Part shown: positions 23,435-32,591 of the stretch, piece by piece
Numbering within the stretch: the first letter of the stretch is position 1
Layout of the letters: each line of letters opens with the position of its first letter
NCBI GenBank assembly: GCA_013177825.1
Contig: JABLXX010000010.1
Coordinates: 1 to 64,000 of the forward strand
DNA: 64,000 nt
Reading direction: 5' to 3'
DNA from: Syntrophaceae bacterium
GTDB lineage: Bacteria; Desulfobacterota; Syntrophia; Syntrophales; PHBD01
The notes under the pieces: generated by a model
The model's database searches: none
Told to the model about the DNA's origin: nothing
Seen by the model: the letters and a program-made list of their open reading frames with translations, nothing else
Translations under genes and position numbers: made by a program

Positions 23435-25515
23435 AAACAGTGGCCATTATTCAGGCCCGCATGAGTTCAAGCCGCCTGCCGGGGAAAGTCCTGGCGGACA
23501 TCCTGGGCAAGCCGCTGCTCTGGCATATGGTCGGACGCGTGGCACGGGCGCGGAGTATCGATCTGGTCGCCGTCGCCACATCGACCGACGGCGAAGACGA
23601 TGCAATCGAGGCCCTCTGCCGGCAGGAGCGGATCCCCTGCTTCCGCGGCAGTCTGGACGATGTCCTTGATCGCTTTTACAAGGCCGCACTTCATTACGAG
23701 GCGGATATCTGCGTCAGGCTGACAGCCGACTGTCCACTCATCGATCCGGAAATTGTGGACCGGGTCGTCGCCGCCTTCAGGGAGCAGGATCCGGATTACA
23801 TATCCAACGCCATCGAACCGACATTTCCCGACGGTCTCGATACGGAGGTCTTCCGGATGGAGGCCCTGACAGCCGCATGGACCGAGGCTACCCTCAAGTC
23901 GGAGCGGGAGCACGTGACGCCGTTCATCCGCAGCCACCCGGAACGGTTCCGGGTAGCGAAATTCAAAAACAGCCGGGATCTCTCCGCCTTGCGCTGGACG
24001 GTGGACGAGGAGCCCGACCTCGCCTTCGTGAGGAAAGTCTACGAGGCTCTGTATCCCGGGAATCCGTCTTTCTCCATGGACGACATCCTCACGCTTCTAA
24101 AGGAGAGGCCCGAACTGTCCGCGATGAACCGTCACATTTCCCGGAACGAGGGTTTTCGGAAATCCGTCATGGAAGACCGACCGGTGAATGGGACGGGTAA
24201 GACATTGACGAAATCGCTCGCCATGCAGGAGCGGGCGAAGAAGCGCATCCCGGGGATGACCCAGCTTCTTTCCAAGCGGCCCGATCTGTTCTCGATGGGT
24301 GTCTGGCCCGGTTATTTCAGCAGGGCCAGCGGTGTCGAGGTATGGGATCTGGACGGGAACCGGTACATCGACATGAGCATTGGAGGGATCGGGGCAAACG
24401 TCCTCGGCTATGCCGATCCCGATGTCGATGCCGCCGTCCTGACCGCCGTCCGCCAGGGAAGCTCTTCCTCCCTCAACTGCCCCGAAGAGGTTTTTCTTGC
24501 CGAGCTCCTGTGCGAACTTCATCCGTGGGCACAGAAAGTCCGTTTTGCCAGGACAGGCGGAGAGTCCATGACGGTTGCCGTACGCATAGCCCGGGCCGCC
24601 ACGGGACGCGACAAGGTCGCCTTCTGCGGATACCACGGCTGGCATGACTGGTACCTGGCTGCCAACGTGGGGACGGAAAATGCACTCGGAGAACACCTGC
24701 TGCCCGGACTCGATCCGGCGGGCGTCCCGAAGGTCCTGGCCGGGACCGCCATTCCTTTCCGCTACAATCAGCCGGAGGAAATCGCGGCGATCATGAGCGG
24801 GCACGGAAAGGATGTCGCGGCCATCATTATGGAGCCAATCCGCAATGACCGGCCGGATCCGGGATACTTCGACAAGATCAGGATGCTCGCGGACACGTAC
24901 GGTGCCGTTCTTATCATGGACGAGATATCGGCGGGCTTTCGCATGAACACCGGGGGCGCTCATCTCGAACTCGGCATCCGGCCCGACATCGCCGTTTTTT
25001 CCAAGGCGTTGGGCAATGGCTATCCCATCGGCGCCATCATCGGTCGGGAAACGGTCATGGACGCGGCCCAGAAGACCTTTATCAGCAGCACGTACTGGAC
25101 GGAGCGGATCGGGCCGGCGGCCGCCCTCGCCATGATTGCAAAGCACCGGCGCATGAATGCCGGAGCGCACCTGATGGCCGTCGGAGAGAAGATCCAGGCC
25201 GGGTGGAAGGCGATTACGGCCAGGCACGGCCTCTCCATTGACGTAGGCGGCATCCCGCCGTTGAGTCATTTCTCCTTTGCCGATTCCGGGCAGGCCGTGC
25301 TGAAAGCCCTTTTTGTGCAATGGATGCTGGAAAAGGGATACCTCGCCTCGACGTCCTTCTATTCCATGCTGGCCCATACGGAAGAGCATGTGGAGGGCTA
25401 TCTTGCCGCGGCGGATTCGATCTTTGAGCGAATCGCCGAGGTCTGCCGGGAAGGCAGGCCCGAGAAGTATCTGAAAGGGAATCCGGCCGTTGCCGGCTTC
25501 AAGCGGCTGAACTAA
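23431..25515 (+). CDS. Fusion: SpsF-type cytidylyltransferase + class III (GSA aminomutase-like) aminotransferase
   Basis: 694 residues from the ATG at 23431. Residues 1-245 are an SpsF/NeuA-type nucleotidyltransferase: AIIQARMSSSRLPGKVL, FRGSLDDVLDRFY, RLTADCPLIDPE and DGLDTEVF. Residues ~265-690 are a fold-type I, class III PLP enzyme of glutamate-1-semialdehyde aminomutase type: VWDLDGNRYIDMSIGG, ARTGGESMTVAVRIARAATG, GYHGWHDWY, IMDEISAGFR and the PLP lysine K525 in FSKALGNGYPIG. The first half would activate a sugar acid with CMP; the second would move an amino group on a sugar or side chain. Both genes exist separately in other clusters; here they are one frame. ATGA overlap with the reductase. 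Confidence 0.85.
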   Translation: MKTVAIIQARMSSSRLPGKVLADILGKPLLWHMVGRVARARSIDLVAVATSTDGEDDAIEALCRQERIPCFRGSLDDVLDRFYKAALHYEADICVRLTADCPLIDPEIVDRVVAAFREQDPDYISNAIEPTFPDGLDTEVFRMEALTAAWTEATLKSEREHVTPFIRSHPERFRVAKFKNSRDLSALRWTVDEEPDLAFVRKVYEALYPGNPSFSMDDILTLLKERPELSAMNRHISRNEGFRKSVMEDRPVNGTGKTLTKSLAMQERAKKRIPGMTQLLSKRPDLFSMGVWPGYFSRASGVEVWDLDGNRYIDMSIGGIGANVLGYADPDVDAAVLTAVRQGSSSSLNCPEEVFLAELLCELHPWAQKVRFARTGGESMTVAVRIARAATGRDKVAFCGYHGWHDWYLAANVGTENALGEHLLPGLDPAGVPKVLAGTAIPFRYNQPEEIAAIMSGHGKDVAAIIMEPIRNDRPDPGYFDKIRMLADTYGAVLIMDEISAGFRMNTGGAHLELGIRPDIAVFSKALGNGYPIGAIIGRETVMDAAQKTFISSTYWTERIGPAAALAMIAKHRRMNAGAHLMAVGEKIQAGWKAITARHGLSIDVGGIPPLSHFSFADSGQAVLKALFVQWMLEKGYLASTSFYSMLAHTEEHVEGYLAAADSIFERIAEVCREGRPEKYLKGNPAVAGFKRLN

Positions 25516-26618
25516 TGAACGTTGCGATTCGCACCGACGCCTCGATGGAGATCGGGACCGGCCACGTCATGCGCTGTCTGACGCTTGCCGGCGCCCTCAA
25601 GGCAGGGGGAGCGGACGTCACGTTTGTATGCCGGGAGATGCCGGGGAATCTCTGTTCATGGATCGAGAAAAAGGGCTTCCGGGTGTACCGGCTGACCGGG
25701 ATATCGGACGGCCTTTCTTCGGCTGTTCCTCCGGCCGGAACAGTTCATGCCGATTGGCTCGGGGCGGACTGGGAGACGGATTCAAGGCAGACGATCGACG
25801 CGCTTGTTTCTCCCGGGAATGGAACAGACTGGCTCATCGTCGATCACTACGCCCTTGACCGGCGCTGGGAGTCGTCACTGCGAAAGATCGTGAAGAGGAT
25901 CATGGTCGTCGACGATCTGGCGGATCGCCCTCATGACGCTGATCTCCTCCTCGACCAGAACTACTACATGAATACCGCCGGTCGTTATGAGCGACTGGTC
26001 CCTGAACATTGCCGCCTGCTGACCGGTCCAGGTTTTGCGCTCCTCAGAGACGAGTTTGCAAACGCGGTGTCGCCTGGAATCGAAAAAGATGGCTGTATCC
26101 GCCGCATTTTTGTTTTTTTCGGAGGAAGCGATCTGACAAACGAAACGGGAAACGTTCTGCAAGGCCTTTCCCTGCCTGGTGGCAGGTTGAATATTGAAAC
26201 AGATGTTGTAATCGGTCCCAACAACGCAAACAGGAGAACCATTGAAGCACTCGCCTCGGGAATGCCGTGCGTGCGTATCCATGAAGGTGTGGAGAACATG
26301 GCTCGTTTGATGGCCCTGGCCGATCTTGCCGTCGGCGCCGGCGGGATCACGACATGGGAGAGGTGTTGTGTCGGTTTGCCGGCCCTGGTAATTTTCACGG
26401 CATTCAACCAATTCGAGGCCATCCGGGACTTGGCGGCTGCAGGATGCATTCATCTCCTGGGTGAAAGCGGGCGGGTAACGCCTGAAAAGATCCGCGATAC
26501 GATTGAAGAACTTACCGGACATCCGGAACGGGTGCTGGAAATGGCCAGGAAAGGAAAGTCGCTGGTGGACGGCCTGGGGACGAAGCGTTGCCTGGAGGCC
26601 ATGCTTCAATCCTCATGA
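25515..26618 (+). CDS. pseG: PseG-like UDP-sugar hydrolase
   Basis: A 367-residue GT-B-like protein. AIRTDASMEIGTGHVMRCLTLA holds His17, the position of the catalytic histidine of Campylobacter PseG; VDDLADRPHDADLLLDQNYY, FVFFGGSDLTNET and AVGAGGITTWERCCVGLPAL are also typical. PseG removes UDP from the diacetamido-trideoxy-altrose intermediate before condensation with phosphoenolpyruvate. The start shares one base with the stop of the fusion gene. Length is longer than the ~275 of Campylobacter PseG, mainly in the middle and C-terminal part. Confidence 0.85.
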   Translation: MNVAIRTDASMEIGTGHVMRCLTLAGALKAGGADVTFVCREMPGNLCSWIEKKGFRVYRLTGISDGLSSAVPPAGTVHADWLGADWETDSRQTIDALVSPGNGTDWLIVDHYALDRRWESSLRKIVKRIMVVDDLADRPHDADLLLDQNYYMNTAGRYERLVPEHCRLLTGPGFALLRDEFANAVSPGIEKDGCIRRIFVFFGGSDLTNETGNVLQGLSLPGGRLNIETDVVIGPNNANRRTIEALASGMPCVRIHEGVENMARLMALADLAVGAGGITTWERCCVGLPALVIFTAFNQFEAIRDLAAAGCIHLLGESGRVTPEKIRDTIEELTGHPERVLEMARKGKSLVDGLGTKRCLEAMLQSS

Positions 26619-28186
26619 TGTCGTCAGGCCAGGGTGAATTTATGATGGACAAGAAGAACCGGCTGTTGCTGCTTTTCCCCAATCCCATCGCCACCATACC
26701 GGGCGGACTGACATACGTGGGCAAGCGCTTCAAGAGAAACGGATTCGATGTGAAAATACACATCAACACGTTTCGAAACTTCCGCTCCGTCGATCAGCTC
26801 CTGCAAGAGATCGTCCGGCCCTTCGCTCCCGATGTCGTCGGGCTCTCCTATGCTACGTTCAACGTTTTGGAGGTCTACCGGCTGCAGCGGATGCTCAGTG
26901 AAACGGGTTACTTTGTCATTGCCGGAGGCAATCACCCTACCATCTGCCCGGAGGAAGCCCTGCGCAACGGGGCCGATCTTGTCGTCCGCGGGGAAGGGGA
27001 GCTTGCCATCGACGACTTCTCTGCATGGTTCGGGGCCGGCCGGGACCCGGCCGGGCGGGCGGGGCTTCGCGGAACAAGCTACATCGACCCGGAGGGCCAT
27101 GTCGTCCACAACGCGAAGCCGCCGAGGCTGACGGACCTCGATGATTTGGGGGAAATGGACTTTTCCGCCATCGATCTGGATGAATTCCAGGTTGCCGACG
27201 GCTCAATCAAGGGTCTCAATGTCATCAGCTGCGGCAGGGGGTGCCCTTTCCAGTGCAGCTTCTGTTCCCACAGGGACTGGATGAAGCATGCGAAGCGAAG
27301 CACGGACAGTATTCTTGAAGAGATGGTCCGGCGGAACGAGGCACACGGCATCACGGACTTCTGGATGTCTGATGAGACCTTCACCGTCGACCGGGACCAC
27401 ATCCACGAATTCTGCGACAAATTCATCGCGGCGAAGCTTCCCTTCCGGTGGATGATGGGTACGAGGGCGACGAGTGTCGATGAGAAACTGCTCAAGAAAA
27501 TGATGCAGGCCGGTCTGACCCAGGTTACCTATGGTATCGAGAGCGCGAATGACGAGACTCTGAAAAAGACCAGGAAGGGATATACAGCCAGACAGGCCCT
27601 GGAGACGGTCGTCATGACGGGAAAGCTGAGGCTTCCCATGTACGTCAATCTTATGACCGGTTTTCCCTGGGAGACACCGGACCACGTCGAAGACGACGTC
27701 CGGTTCATCAAGGCCGTCGAAAAGTATGTGAACTGCTTTCAGCTGTACGGCGCGGTCATTCCGTACCCGGATACGCCGATCTACGAGGACTACCATGAGA
27801 AAGAGGGATTCACGGACTTCTGGCTGCAGGAGAAGTTCCAGAACGCAGGCATGGTCATCTATCAGAACGTAGCGAATCCTTACAAGGTGAGCACCTATTT
27901 TCAGCGCAACCTCTACGACGACACGTATGTGGCGGAGGATTATTTTTTCCGCTTCACACCGGAGTACAAACGCGCCGTTGCCAGGATGGGGCTTCTCATC
28001 GGCCGCAAGGCGATCGAGGCGCAGAGCCTCTCCCGCATCCGGCGGCACGGGAAGTATGCACTGGGTTGGGCGTCTCATGCGCTCTACCGGTTGAATCCGC
28101 GACTCGAGCAAAGGATCGTGGGATCACTGGTCAAGGTCAATCGGGTGCATGACAGCCGATTGACGGGTAAATTCATCAAAAAGTGA
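26615..28186 (+). CDS. B12-binding-domain radical SAM protein
   Basis: About 523 residues. An N-terminal cobalamin-like Rossmann domain (PDVVGLSYATFNVLE, VIAGGNHPTICPEEAL, VVRGEGE) precedes a radical-SAM barrel with C210-P-F-Q-C214-S-F-C217 for the 4Fe-4S cluster, followed by FWMSDETFTVDRD and YGIESANDETLKKTRKGYT. Such proteins methylate unactivated carbons or rearrange sugars and lipids. The ATG at 26615 overlaps the pseG stop (ATGA), the usual junction in this operon; ATG 26642 is an alternative start. One of three radical-SAM genes in block A. Confidence 0.85.
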   Translation: MMSSGQGEFMMDKKNRLLLLFPNPIATIPGGLTYVGKRFKRNGFDVKIHINTFRNFRSVDQLLQEIVRPFAPDVVGLSYATFNVLEVYRLQRMLSETGYFVIAGGNHPTICPEEALRNGADLVVRGEGELAIDDFSAWFGAGRDPAGRAGLRGTSYIDPEGHVVHNAKPPRLTDLDDLGEMDFSAIDLDEFQVADGSIKGLNVISCGRGCPFQCSFCSHRDWMKHAKRSTDSILEEMVRRNEAHGITDFWMSDETFTVDRDHIHEFCDKFIAAKLPFRWMMGTRATSVDEKLLKKMMQAGLTQVTYGIESANDETLKKTRKGYTARQALETVVMTGKLRLPMYVNLMTGFPWETPDHVEDDVRFIKAVEKYVNCFQLYGAVIPYPDTPIYEDYHEKEGFTDFWLQEKFQNAGMVIYQNVANPYKVSTYFQRNLYDDTYVAEDYFFRFTPEYKRAVARMGLLIGRKAIEAQSLSRIRRHGKYALGWASHALYRLNPRLEQRIVGSLVKVNRVHDSRLTGKFIKK

Positions 28187-29331
28187 CCGGCATCATGGAT
28201 TGCCCTTCCATTCTCATTGCCTGCCACGACGCAGGCGCCGCCAACGCCCTGTCCAGGCTTGTCGGGCCCTGGAAAAGCGAGGGAATGTTCGTTCAGGCGG
28301 TCACGATGCAATACGCCTCTGAGGTTTTCTCGAGGTCCGGAATCCGGCCGGATCGTGCTTATGATGCGGATATGACGAACGACCAGGTCTGTGAGGTACT
28401 CGATCAGATAGAGCCGGATGCTGTTCTGCTGGGGTCCAGCCTCGATTCGCAGGGGGAGCGGCTTCTGGCGGCGGAGGCACGAAAGCGTGGGATCCGCACG
28501 GCAGGACTGGTGGACTGGTGGTCCAATTTCGGGCAGCGGTTTTCCGCGCCCGGGACCCGGGATCTCCGGTTCCTGCCGGACATCGTTGCCGTTCCCGATG
28601 ACGACGCGAGAGAGGGGTGCATTGCGGAAGGCATTCCAGCCGAATCCATCCGCATCACCGGGAATCCCTACTGGGAGGACCTGATCGGGATTTCCCGTTC
28701 GCTCTGGGAGTTCACCCGGAACAACGTGCGGACGTGTCTCAACGTTCCTCCGGAGAGCCGGCTTATCCTGATCGTATCCGGCAACATCCGGAATCTTGGA
28801 CTCGATCTGGGCTACGACGAAGGCGATTTGTTCGGGGCGATTGCCTCGCTATCCAGGAGCAACGGTATCCGCCGGCCGGTCTGCTGGGCCGTCAAGCCGC
28901 ACCCGCGGGAATCCCTGGCCGATTTACGTGACCTCATGGCGGCTTCCGGACTCCGGGAGCCGCTGATTCTCGCAGATACGGAACCCCTTGACGCAGTCTG
29001 CGCTGCTGACGGCGTTTTCGGCATGTGTTCCAGCCTTCTGTTCGAAGCGGCCCTTCTGGGGAAGAGAGTGGTCTCTTTTCAACCGAACCTCAACCGGGAC
29101 AAGCTCGAATATTTCCGAATATTCAGACACATCGGGATTCCCGTTCTCACGGATACCGATCCGGTCCGTGATGTGCTTGCCACCCTTGCCGGCGACCAGG
29201 GGCAGGTTCCGGATTTGAGCCGGCTGCCCCGACCGATCGGCAGGGGGACTGCCGGGATGAATCTGAAACAGATCCTGATGGGTGACTGGATGACCAGGAG
29301 GAGCCATGGACAACCGCTTCCGTCTTGTTGA
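28183..29331 (+). CDS. GT-B-fold protein (CDP-glycerol transferase/2-epimerase-like), function unknown
   Basis: About 382 residues from a GTG at 28183 overlapping the previous stop (GTGA); ATG 28195 is the alternative. ILIACHDAGAANALSRL at the start, CWAVKPHPRESLADL and DGVFGMCSSLLFEAALLGKRVVSFQ resemble the C-terminal nucleotide site of GT-B enzymes such as UDP-GlcNAc 2-epimerase and CDP-glycerol transferases. The gene at 49021 in block B is of the same type, so both blocks carry one. It may be the sugar-acid transferase; I do not recognise a named family. Confidence 0.6.
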   Translation: MTGIMDCPSILIACHDAGAANALSRLVGPWKSEGMFVQAVTMQYASEVFSRSGIRPDRAYDADMTNDQVCEVLDQIEPDAVLLGSSLDSQGERLLAAEARKRGIRTAGLVDWWSNFGQRFSAPGTRDLRFLPDIVAVPDDDAREGCIAEGIPAESIRITGNPYWEDLIGISRSLWEFTRNNVRTCLNVPPESRLILIVSGNIRNLGLDLGYDEGDLFGAIASLSRSNGIRRPVCWAVKPHPRESLADLRDLMAASGLREPLILADTEPLDAVCAADGVFGMCSSLLFEAALLGKRVVSFQPNLNRDKLEYFRIFRHIGIPVLTDTDPVRDVLATLAGDQGQVPDLSRLPRPIGRGTAGMNLKQILMGDWMTRRSHGQPLPSC

Positions 29332-30196
29332 CGACCCGGTGTACGGATATCTGCGCGTCGATCCCATTCCGACCCAGGAGGAAGTCGACCGCTACTACAG
29401 GGAAGAATTTTATTCCGCTCTTCCCCATTTCAACGACTCGGAACTGGCGGTTCAGGAAGAAGAAAAGGCGTTCTTCGACAGCCGCTGGGAGGCGATCTGC
29501 AGGATCTGCGAACGCCACTTCGGTCGGCTGGCCGGTCTTTCGGTCTTCGACATCGGCTTCGGATTTGCGCAGGCCCTGCTGTATTTCCGTACCCGGGGGA
29601 TGAACGTCAGCGGTCTGGAGCCGGCTCCGGAGGGCGTGGCCTATGCGCGGGACCGGGGCCTCGATGTTTTTCAGGCAAACATCGAGGATATTGAATGCGT
29701 GGGGGAACGGCGCTTTGATGTTGTGACGATCATCAATGTGCTCGAGCACTTGAGGCAGCCCGCAGAGACCCTCCTGAACGTGCGCAACAGGCTTCTTCAT
29801 GGGGACGGCCTGCTCATCGTCGATGTAGCCAACGAGTTCAACGACTTTCAGACGGCCGCCGACGCGGAGTTCCAGCTCGGACAGTGGTGGCTGTGCCCGC
29901 CGAACCACATCAACTACTTCTCGGGATCGAGCCTGTGCCGCCTCCTGGAAGCTTGTGGATACCGGATCGTCCATCGGGAGGCCTCCTTTCCGATGGAGAT
30001 GTTTCTCCTGATGGGGGACGTATATGTCGGAGACGAAGGCGTGGGCAAAGCCTGTCATCAGAAAAGGGTGTCCTTCGAGCACGTCCTTCGGAAGAGAGAC
30101 AGGGGGGAGAAACTGTCCCGGTTCTATCAGGCCCTTGCCGATCTGGATCTCGGGCGGCAGATTGTTGTTTTCGCCACACCGGGGCGTTCCGAATGA
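29306..30196 (+). CDS. Class I SAM-dependent methyltransferase
   Basis: A 296-residue protein with an N-terminal YYREEFYSAL region and motif I VFDIGFGFAQALLYF (about residues 89-104), SGLEPAPEGVAYAR, VVTIINVLEHLRQP and LLIVDVANEFNDF, a Methyltransf_23 arrangement. The late block WWLCPPNHINYFS is typical of small-molecule or sugar methyltransferases of polysaccharide clusters. AGGAGG lies just before the ATG, which overlaps the upstream gene by 26 bp. Confidence 0.85.
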   Translation: MDNRFRLVDDPVYGYLRVDPIPTQEEVDRYYREEFYSALPHFNDSELAVQEEEKAFFDSRWEAICRICERHFGRLAGLSVFDIGFGFAQALLYFRTRGMNVSGLEPAPEGVAYARDRGLDVFQANIEDIECVGERRFDVVTIINVLEHLRQPAETLLNVRNRLLHGDGLLIVDVANEFNDFQTAADAEFQLGQWWLCPPNHINYFSGSSLCRLLEACGYRIVHREASFPMEMFLLMGDVYVGDEGVGKACHQKRVSFEHVLRKRDRGEKLSRFYQALADLDLGRQIVVFATPGRSE

Positions 30197-30234
30197 AGTC
30201 CGGCCGGACGATGAAACGTTGAGGATTGTATCAA

Positions 30235-31302
30235 ATGGAATTAATTCATCTTTCACGCTATTTGACTGTGGAGCAGCCGAGGTTGCTTCCCTTTGCGGAA
30301 TTGAGGAAAATGCCCCCTCTTTTCTTCACACAGGATCTGAATCTCGATGGTGAGGAAGAAAACCGGGAGTATGCGATAGAGCTCGCATCCCGGGGATTGG
30401 CGGTCGTTCCGATCCGCCGGCGGCCCCCGAAGTCGAACTACTTGGATAGAAACACCTTTCCGCGTCGCGTCATTCTTGAAATGACGAGCCGATGCAATTT
30501 CTTCTGCCGCATGTGTCCGCAACAGAACCTGACACGACCCCGGATGGACATGCCGGGCGAGGCCTGCTGCAGGGTCATCGACGAAATCGATGCCCATGGC
30601 ATAGAAGGCCTCTGGCTCTATCATCTGGGCGAATCCCTTCTTCACCCCGAGTTCAGGGACAATATCCGCCACATCAGCACCAAAAAGAACCTTGGGGTGA
30701 TCTGGATGAGCACGAACGGACAATATTTTACCGAAGAAAACATCCGCTGTGTTCTCGATTCAAACATCGACTACATCAATTTCTCGGCCCATGCGGTAAC
30801 GGAAGAGACGTATAAGACCGTCGCGTCCCAGGGTGATTTCCATATCGTGCAGGGGAATCTCGAAACCTTCTATCGCCTGAAAGGGAGCGAGGCGCTTCCC
30901 AGGAAGCCGTATCTCCATTGTCAGATGATCGAGCAGGAGACGACGGCCCATGAGGTCGATGCCTTTATCGCCCGGCATTACCAGAGGGGTGAAATCGTCA
31001 GCGTCAACATGCTTGAATACGTGAACCTGCCGAACAACAGATACGGACTGCGCCAGCGGGAAAGAAAGCCCCTGACTTCGTGTCTGAGGGTGTCGCGGAA
31101 CGACTGTTTCATCTGTTCGAACGGCCACGTCACGCTGTGTGACGCCGCCTACAACGGCGAGCTGTACCTCGGAAATATCCATGAATCCTCTCTCCATGAC
31201 ATCTGGAACGGGGAGCAGCGCCGTCGGATTCTTGACCTCAACAGACAGGGGAGGATGGCGGAAATCCCCTTCTGCAGGGATTGTACGGATTATGACATAT
31301 GA
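30235..31302 (+). CDS. Radical SAM protein with C-terminal SPASM-type domain
   Basis: 355 residues from ATG 30235 with GAGG 10 bases before it. ILEMTSRCNFFCRMCPQQN supplies C87-x3-C91-x2-C94. The C-terminal part has CLRVSRNDCFICSNGHVTLC, DAAYNGELYLGNI and FCRDCTDY, the extra cysteines of a SPASM/twitch domain that holds further Fe-S clusters. Related proteins modify peptides, sugars (for example deaminating dehydratases) or act on alcohols. Its stop overlaps the next start (ATGA at 31299). Confidence 0.85.
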   Translation: MELIHLSRYLTVEQPRLLPFAELRKMPPLFFTQDLNLDGEEENREYAIELASRGLAVVPIRRRPPKSNYLDRNTFPRRVILEMTSRCNFFCRMCPQQNLTRPRMDMPGEACCRVIDEIDAHGIEGLWLYHLGESLLHPEFRDNIRHISTKKNLGVIWMSTNGQYFTEENIRCVLDSNIDYINFSAHAVTEETYKTVASQGDFHIVQGNLETFYRLKGSEALPRKPYLHCQMIEQETTAHEVDAFIARHYQRGEIVSVNMLEYVNLPNNRYGLRQRERKPLTSCLRVSRNDCFICSNGHVTLCDAAYNGELYLGNIHESSLHDIWNGEQRRRILDLNRQGRMAEIPFCRDCTDYDI

Positions 31303-31802
31303 AGGACCGGATCCGTCTTGCCTTTTTTTCCGAGACCCATGTCGGCAGGACGTTTGAATGGGTCAGGGAACCGGATTTCCAGAGGCTCTTCCTCATGCGG
31401 CAGGCGCCGACCTGGGAGGGGCACCTGGATTATTTCCACAGGGTTCTGGCTGACGAAGGTCAGCGGGTATATGCCATTGTGGAGGAAGACCGGCATATCG
31501 GCAACGGCGGCATCAAGAACATCCGTATGGACGATCATTCGGGAGAGCTCTGGGTTTATATCGGCGATCACAAAGACCGGGGAAAAGGCGCCGGATCCAG
31601 GGCTACGGAACTCCTGCTGCAGGAAGGATTCCGGAATCTGGGGCTGCGGACCGTCTATGTCCATGTTGCCGATTTCAATGAACAGGCCGTTCGCATGTAC
31701 CGGAGGCTGGGGTTTACCGAATCGAGATTGCTGGGAAACGATGAGGAATGGATGGACCGGGGCTGTACCGTAATCCGAATGGAAGCGAGGAACGATTCAT
31801 GA
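31299..31802 (+). CDS. GNAT N-acetyltransferase (PseH-like candidate)
   Basis: A 167-residue GNAT protein: FEWVREPDFQRLFLMRQ at the start, VEEDRHIGNGGIKNI, IGDHKDRGKGAGSRATELLL (acetyl-CoA pyrophosphate loop) and ADFNEQAVRMYRRLGFTES. Position in a pseB-G-I operon makes it the likely enzyme that N-acetylates the 4-amino sugar (the PseH step). The GNAT at 50120 in block B could do the same. ATGA overlap at both ends. Confidence 0.85.
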   Translation: MKDRIRLAFFSETHVGRTFEWVREPDFQRLFLMRQAPTWEGHLDYFHRVLADEGQRVYAIVEEDRHIGNGGIKNIRMDDHSGELWVYIGDHKDRGKGAGSRATELLLQEGFRNLGLRTVYVHVADFNEQAVRMYRRLGFTESRLLGNDEEWMDRGCTVIRMEARNDS

Positions 31803-32578
31803 AAGTCTCCATGATGCAACCATCCTTCATGCCGTGGCAGGGTTTCTTTGATCTGATCCGCCAGGTGGATTGCTTCATCCTGCTGGACGATTTTCAATTT
31901 TCCGTCCAGAGCTATCACCAGCGCAACCGCCTGTTTGTCAACCCGGGCCAGATCGACTGGTATTCGGTTCCGGTAGTGAAGTCCGTATCGTTTCAGGCAC
32001 CGCTGAATAAAGCAAAGATCGACGAGAAGGGGCCATGGCGGAAGAAGATGTGGAAGCGGGTCGAGCAGAACTATCGAAAGACGCCCCATTACAACGATCT
32101 GGCAGGCTCCCTGGAGAAATGGCTTCTGCAGCCCTGGGACAACCTGGCGGATCAGAACATGGCCTTCATTCACTGGGTCTGCGATCTCCTTGGTTACACT
32201 CCGGAGTTTCGAACGAGTTCCAGACACCCCGGAGCCGAAGAACGTTCCCTCCGGGTCGTCGAACTACTGAAGTGGGCAGGCGGAGATTCCTATTATTCGG
32301 CCCGCGGCTCTTTCGAATACATGAAAGAAGATGGCGTATTCCCGCTACCGGACATCCCCGTTTACTTTCAGCATTTCATTCCCCGACCCTATGTCCAGGT
32401 TGGCTCTCCCGGGCAATTTGTCCCCTATCTGTCTATCGTGGACGCCCTAATGAACGTGGGGCTCGCCGGAACCAGGGATCTGATCGAAAACAGCAATGTG
32501 GGATGGTCGAAATGGGACGACATGGTCTCCGTCACAGCCAATGATTACTCCTCTGCAACTGAGCCGACGGATGTCTGA
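31799..32578 (+). CDS. WbqC-like family protein
   Basis: 259 residues from the ATG at 31799 overlapping the GNAT stop. KVSMMQPSFMPWQGFFDLIRQ, FILLDDFQFSVQSYHQRN and WLTxPV-like WYSVPVVK are typical of the WbqC family (PF08889) found in O-antigen and nonulosonate loci. The biochemical role of the family is not settled; a ligase- or transferase-type role in modification of sugars has been proposed from context. It lies between the acetyltransferase and pseI. Confidence 0.85.
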   Translation: MKVSMMQPSFMPWQGFFDLIRQVDCFILLDDFQFSVQSYHQRNRLFVNPGQIDWYSVPVVKSVSFQAPLNKAKIDEKGPWRKKMWKRVEQNYRKTPHYNDLAGSLEKWLLQPWDNLADQNMAFIHWVCDLLGYTPEFRTSSRHPGAEERSLRVVELLKWAGGDSYYSARGSFEYMKEDGVFPLPDIPVYFQHFIPRPYVQVGSPGQFVPYLSIVDALMNVGLAGTRDLIENSNVGWSKWDDMVSVTANDYSSATEPTDV

Positions 32579-32591
32579 GGGGGCATCGGAA

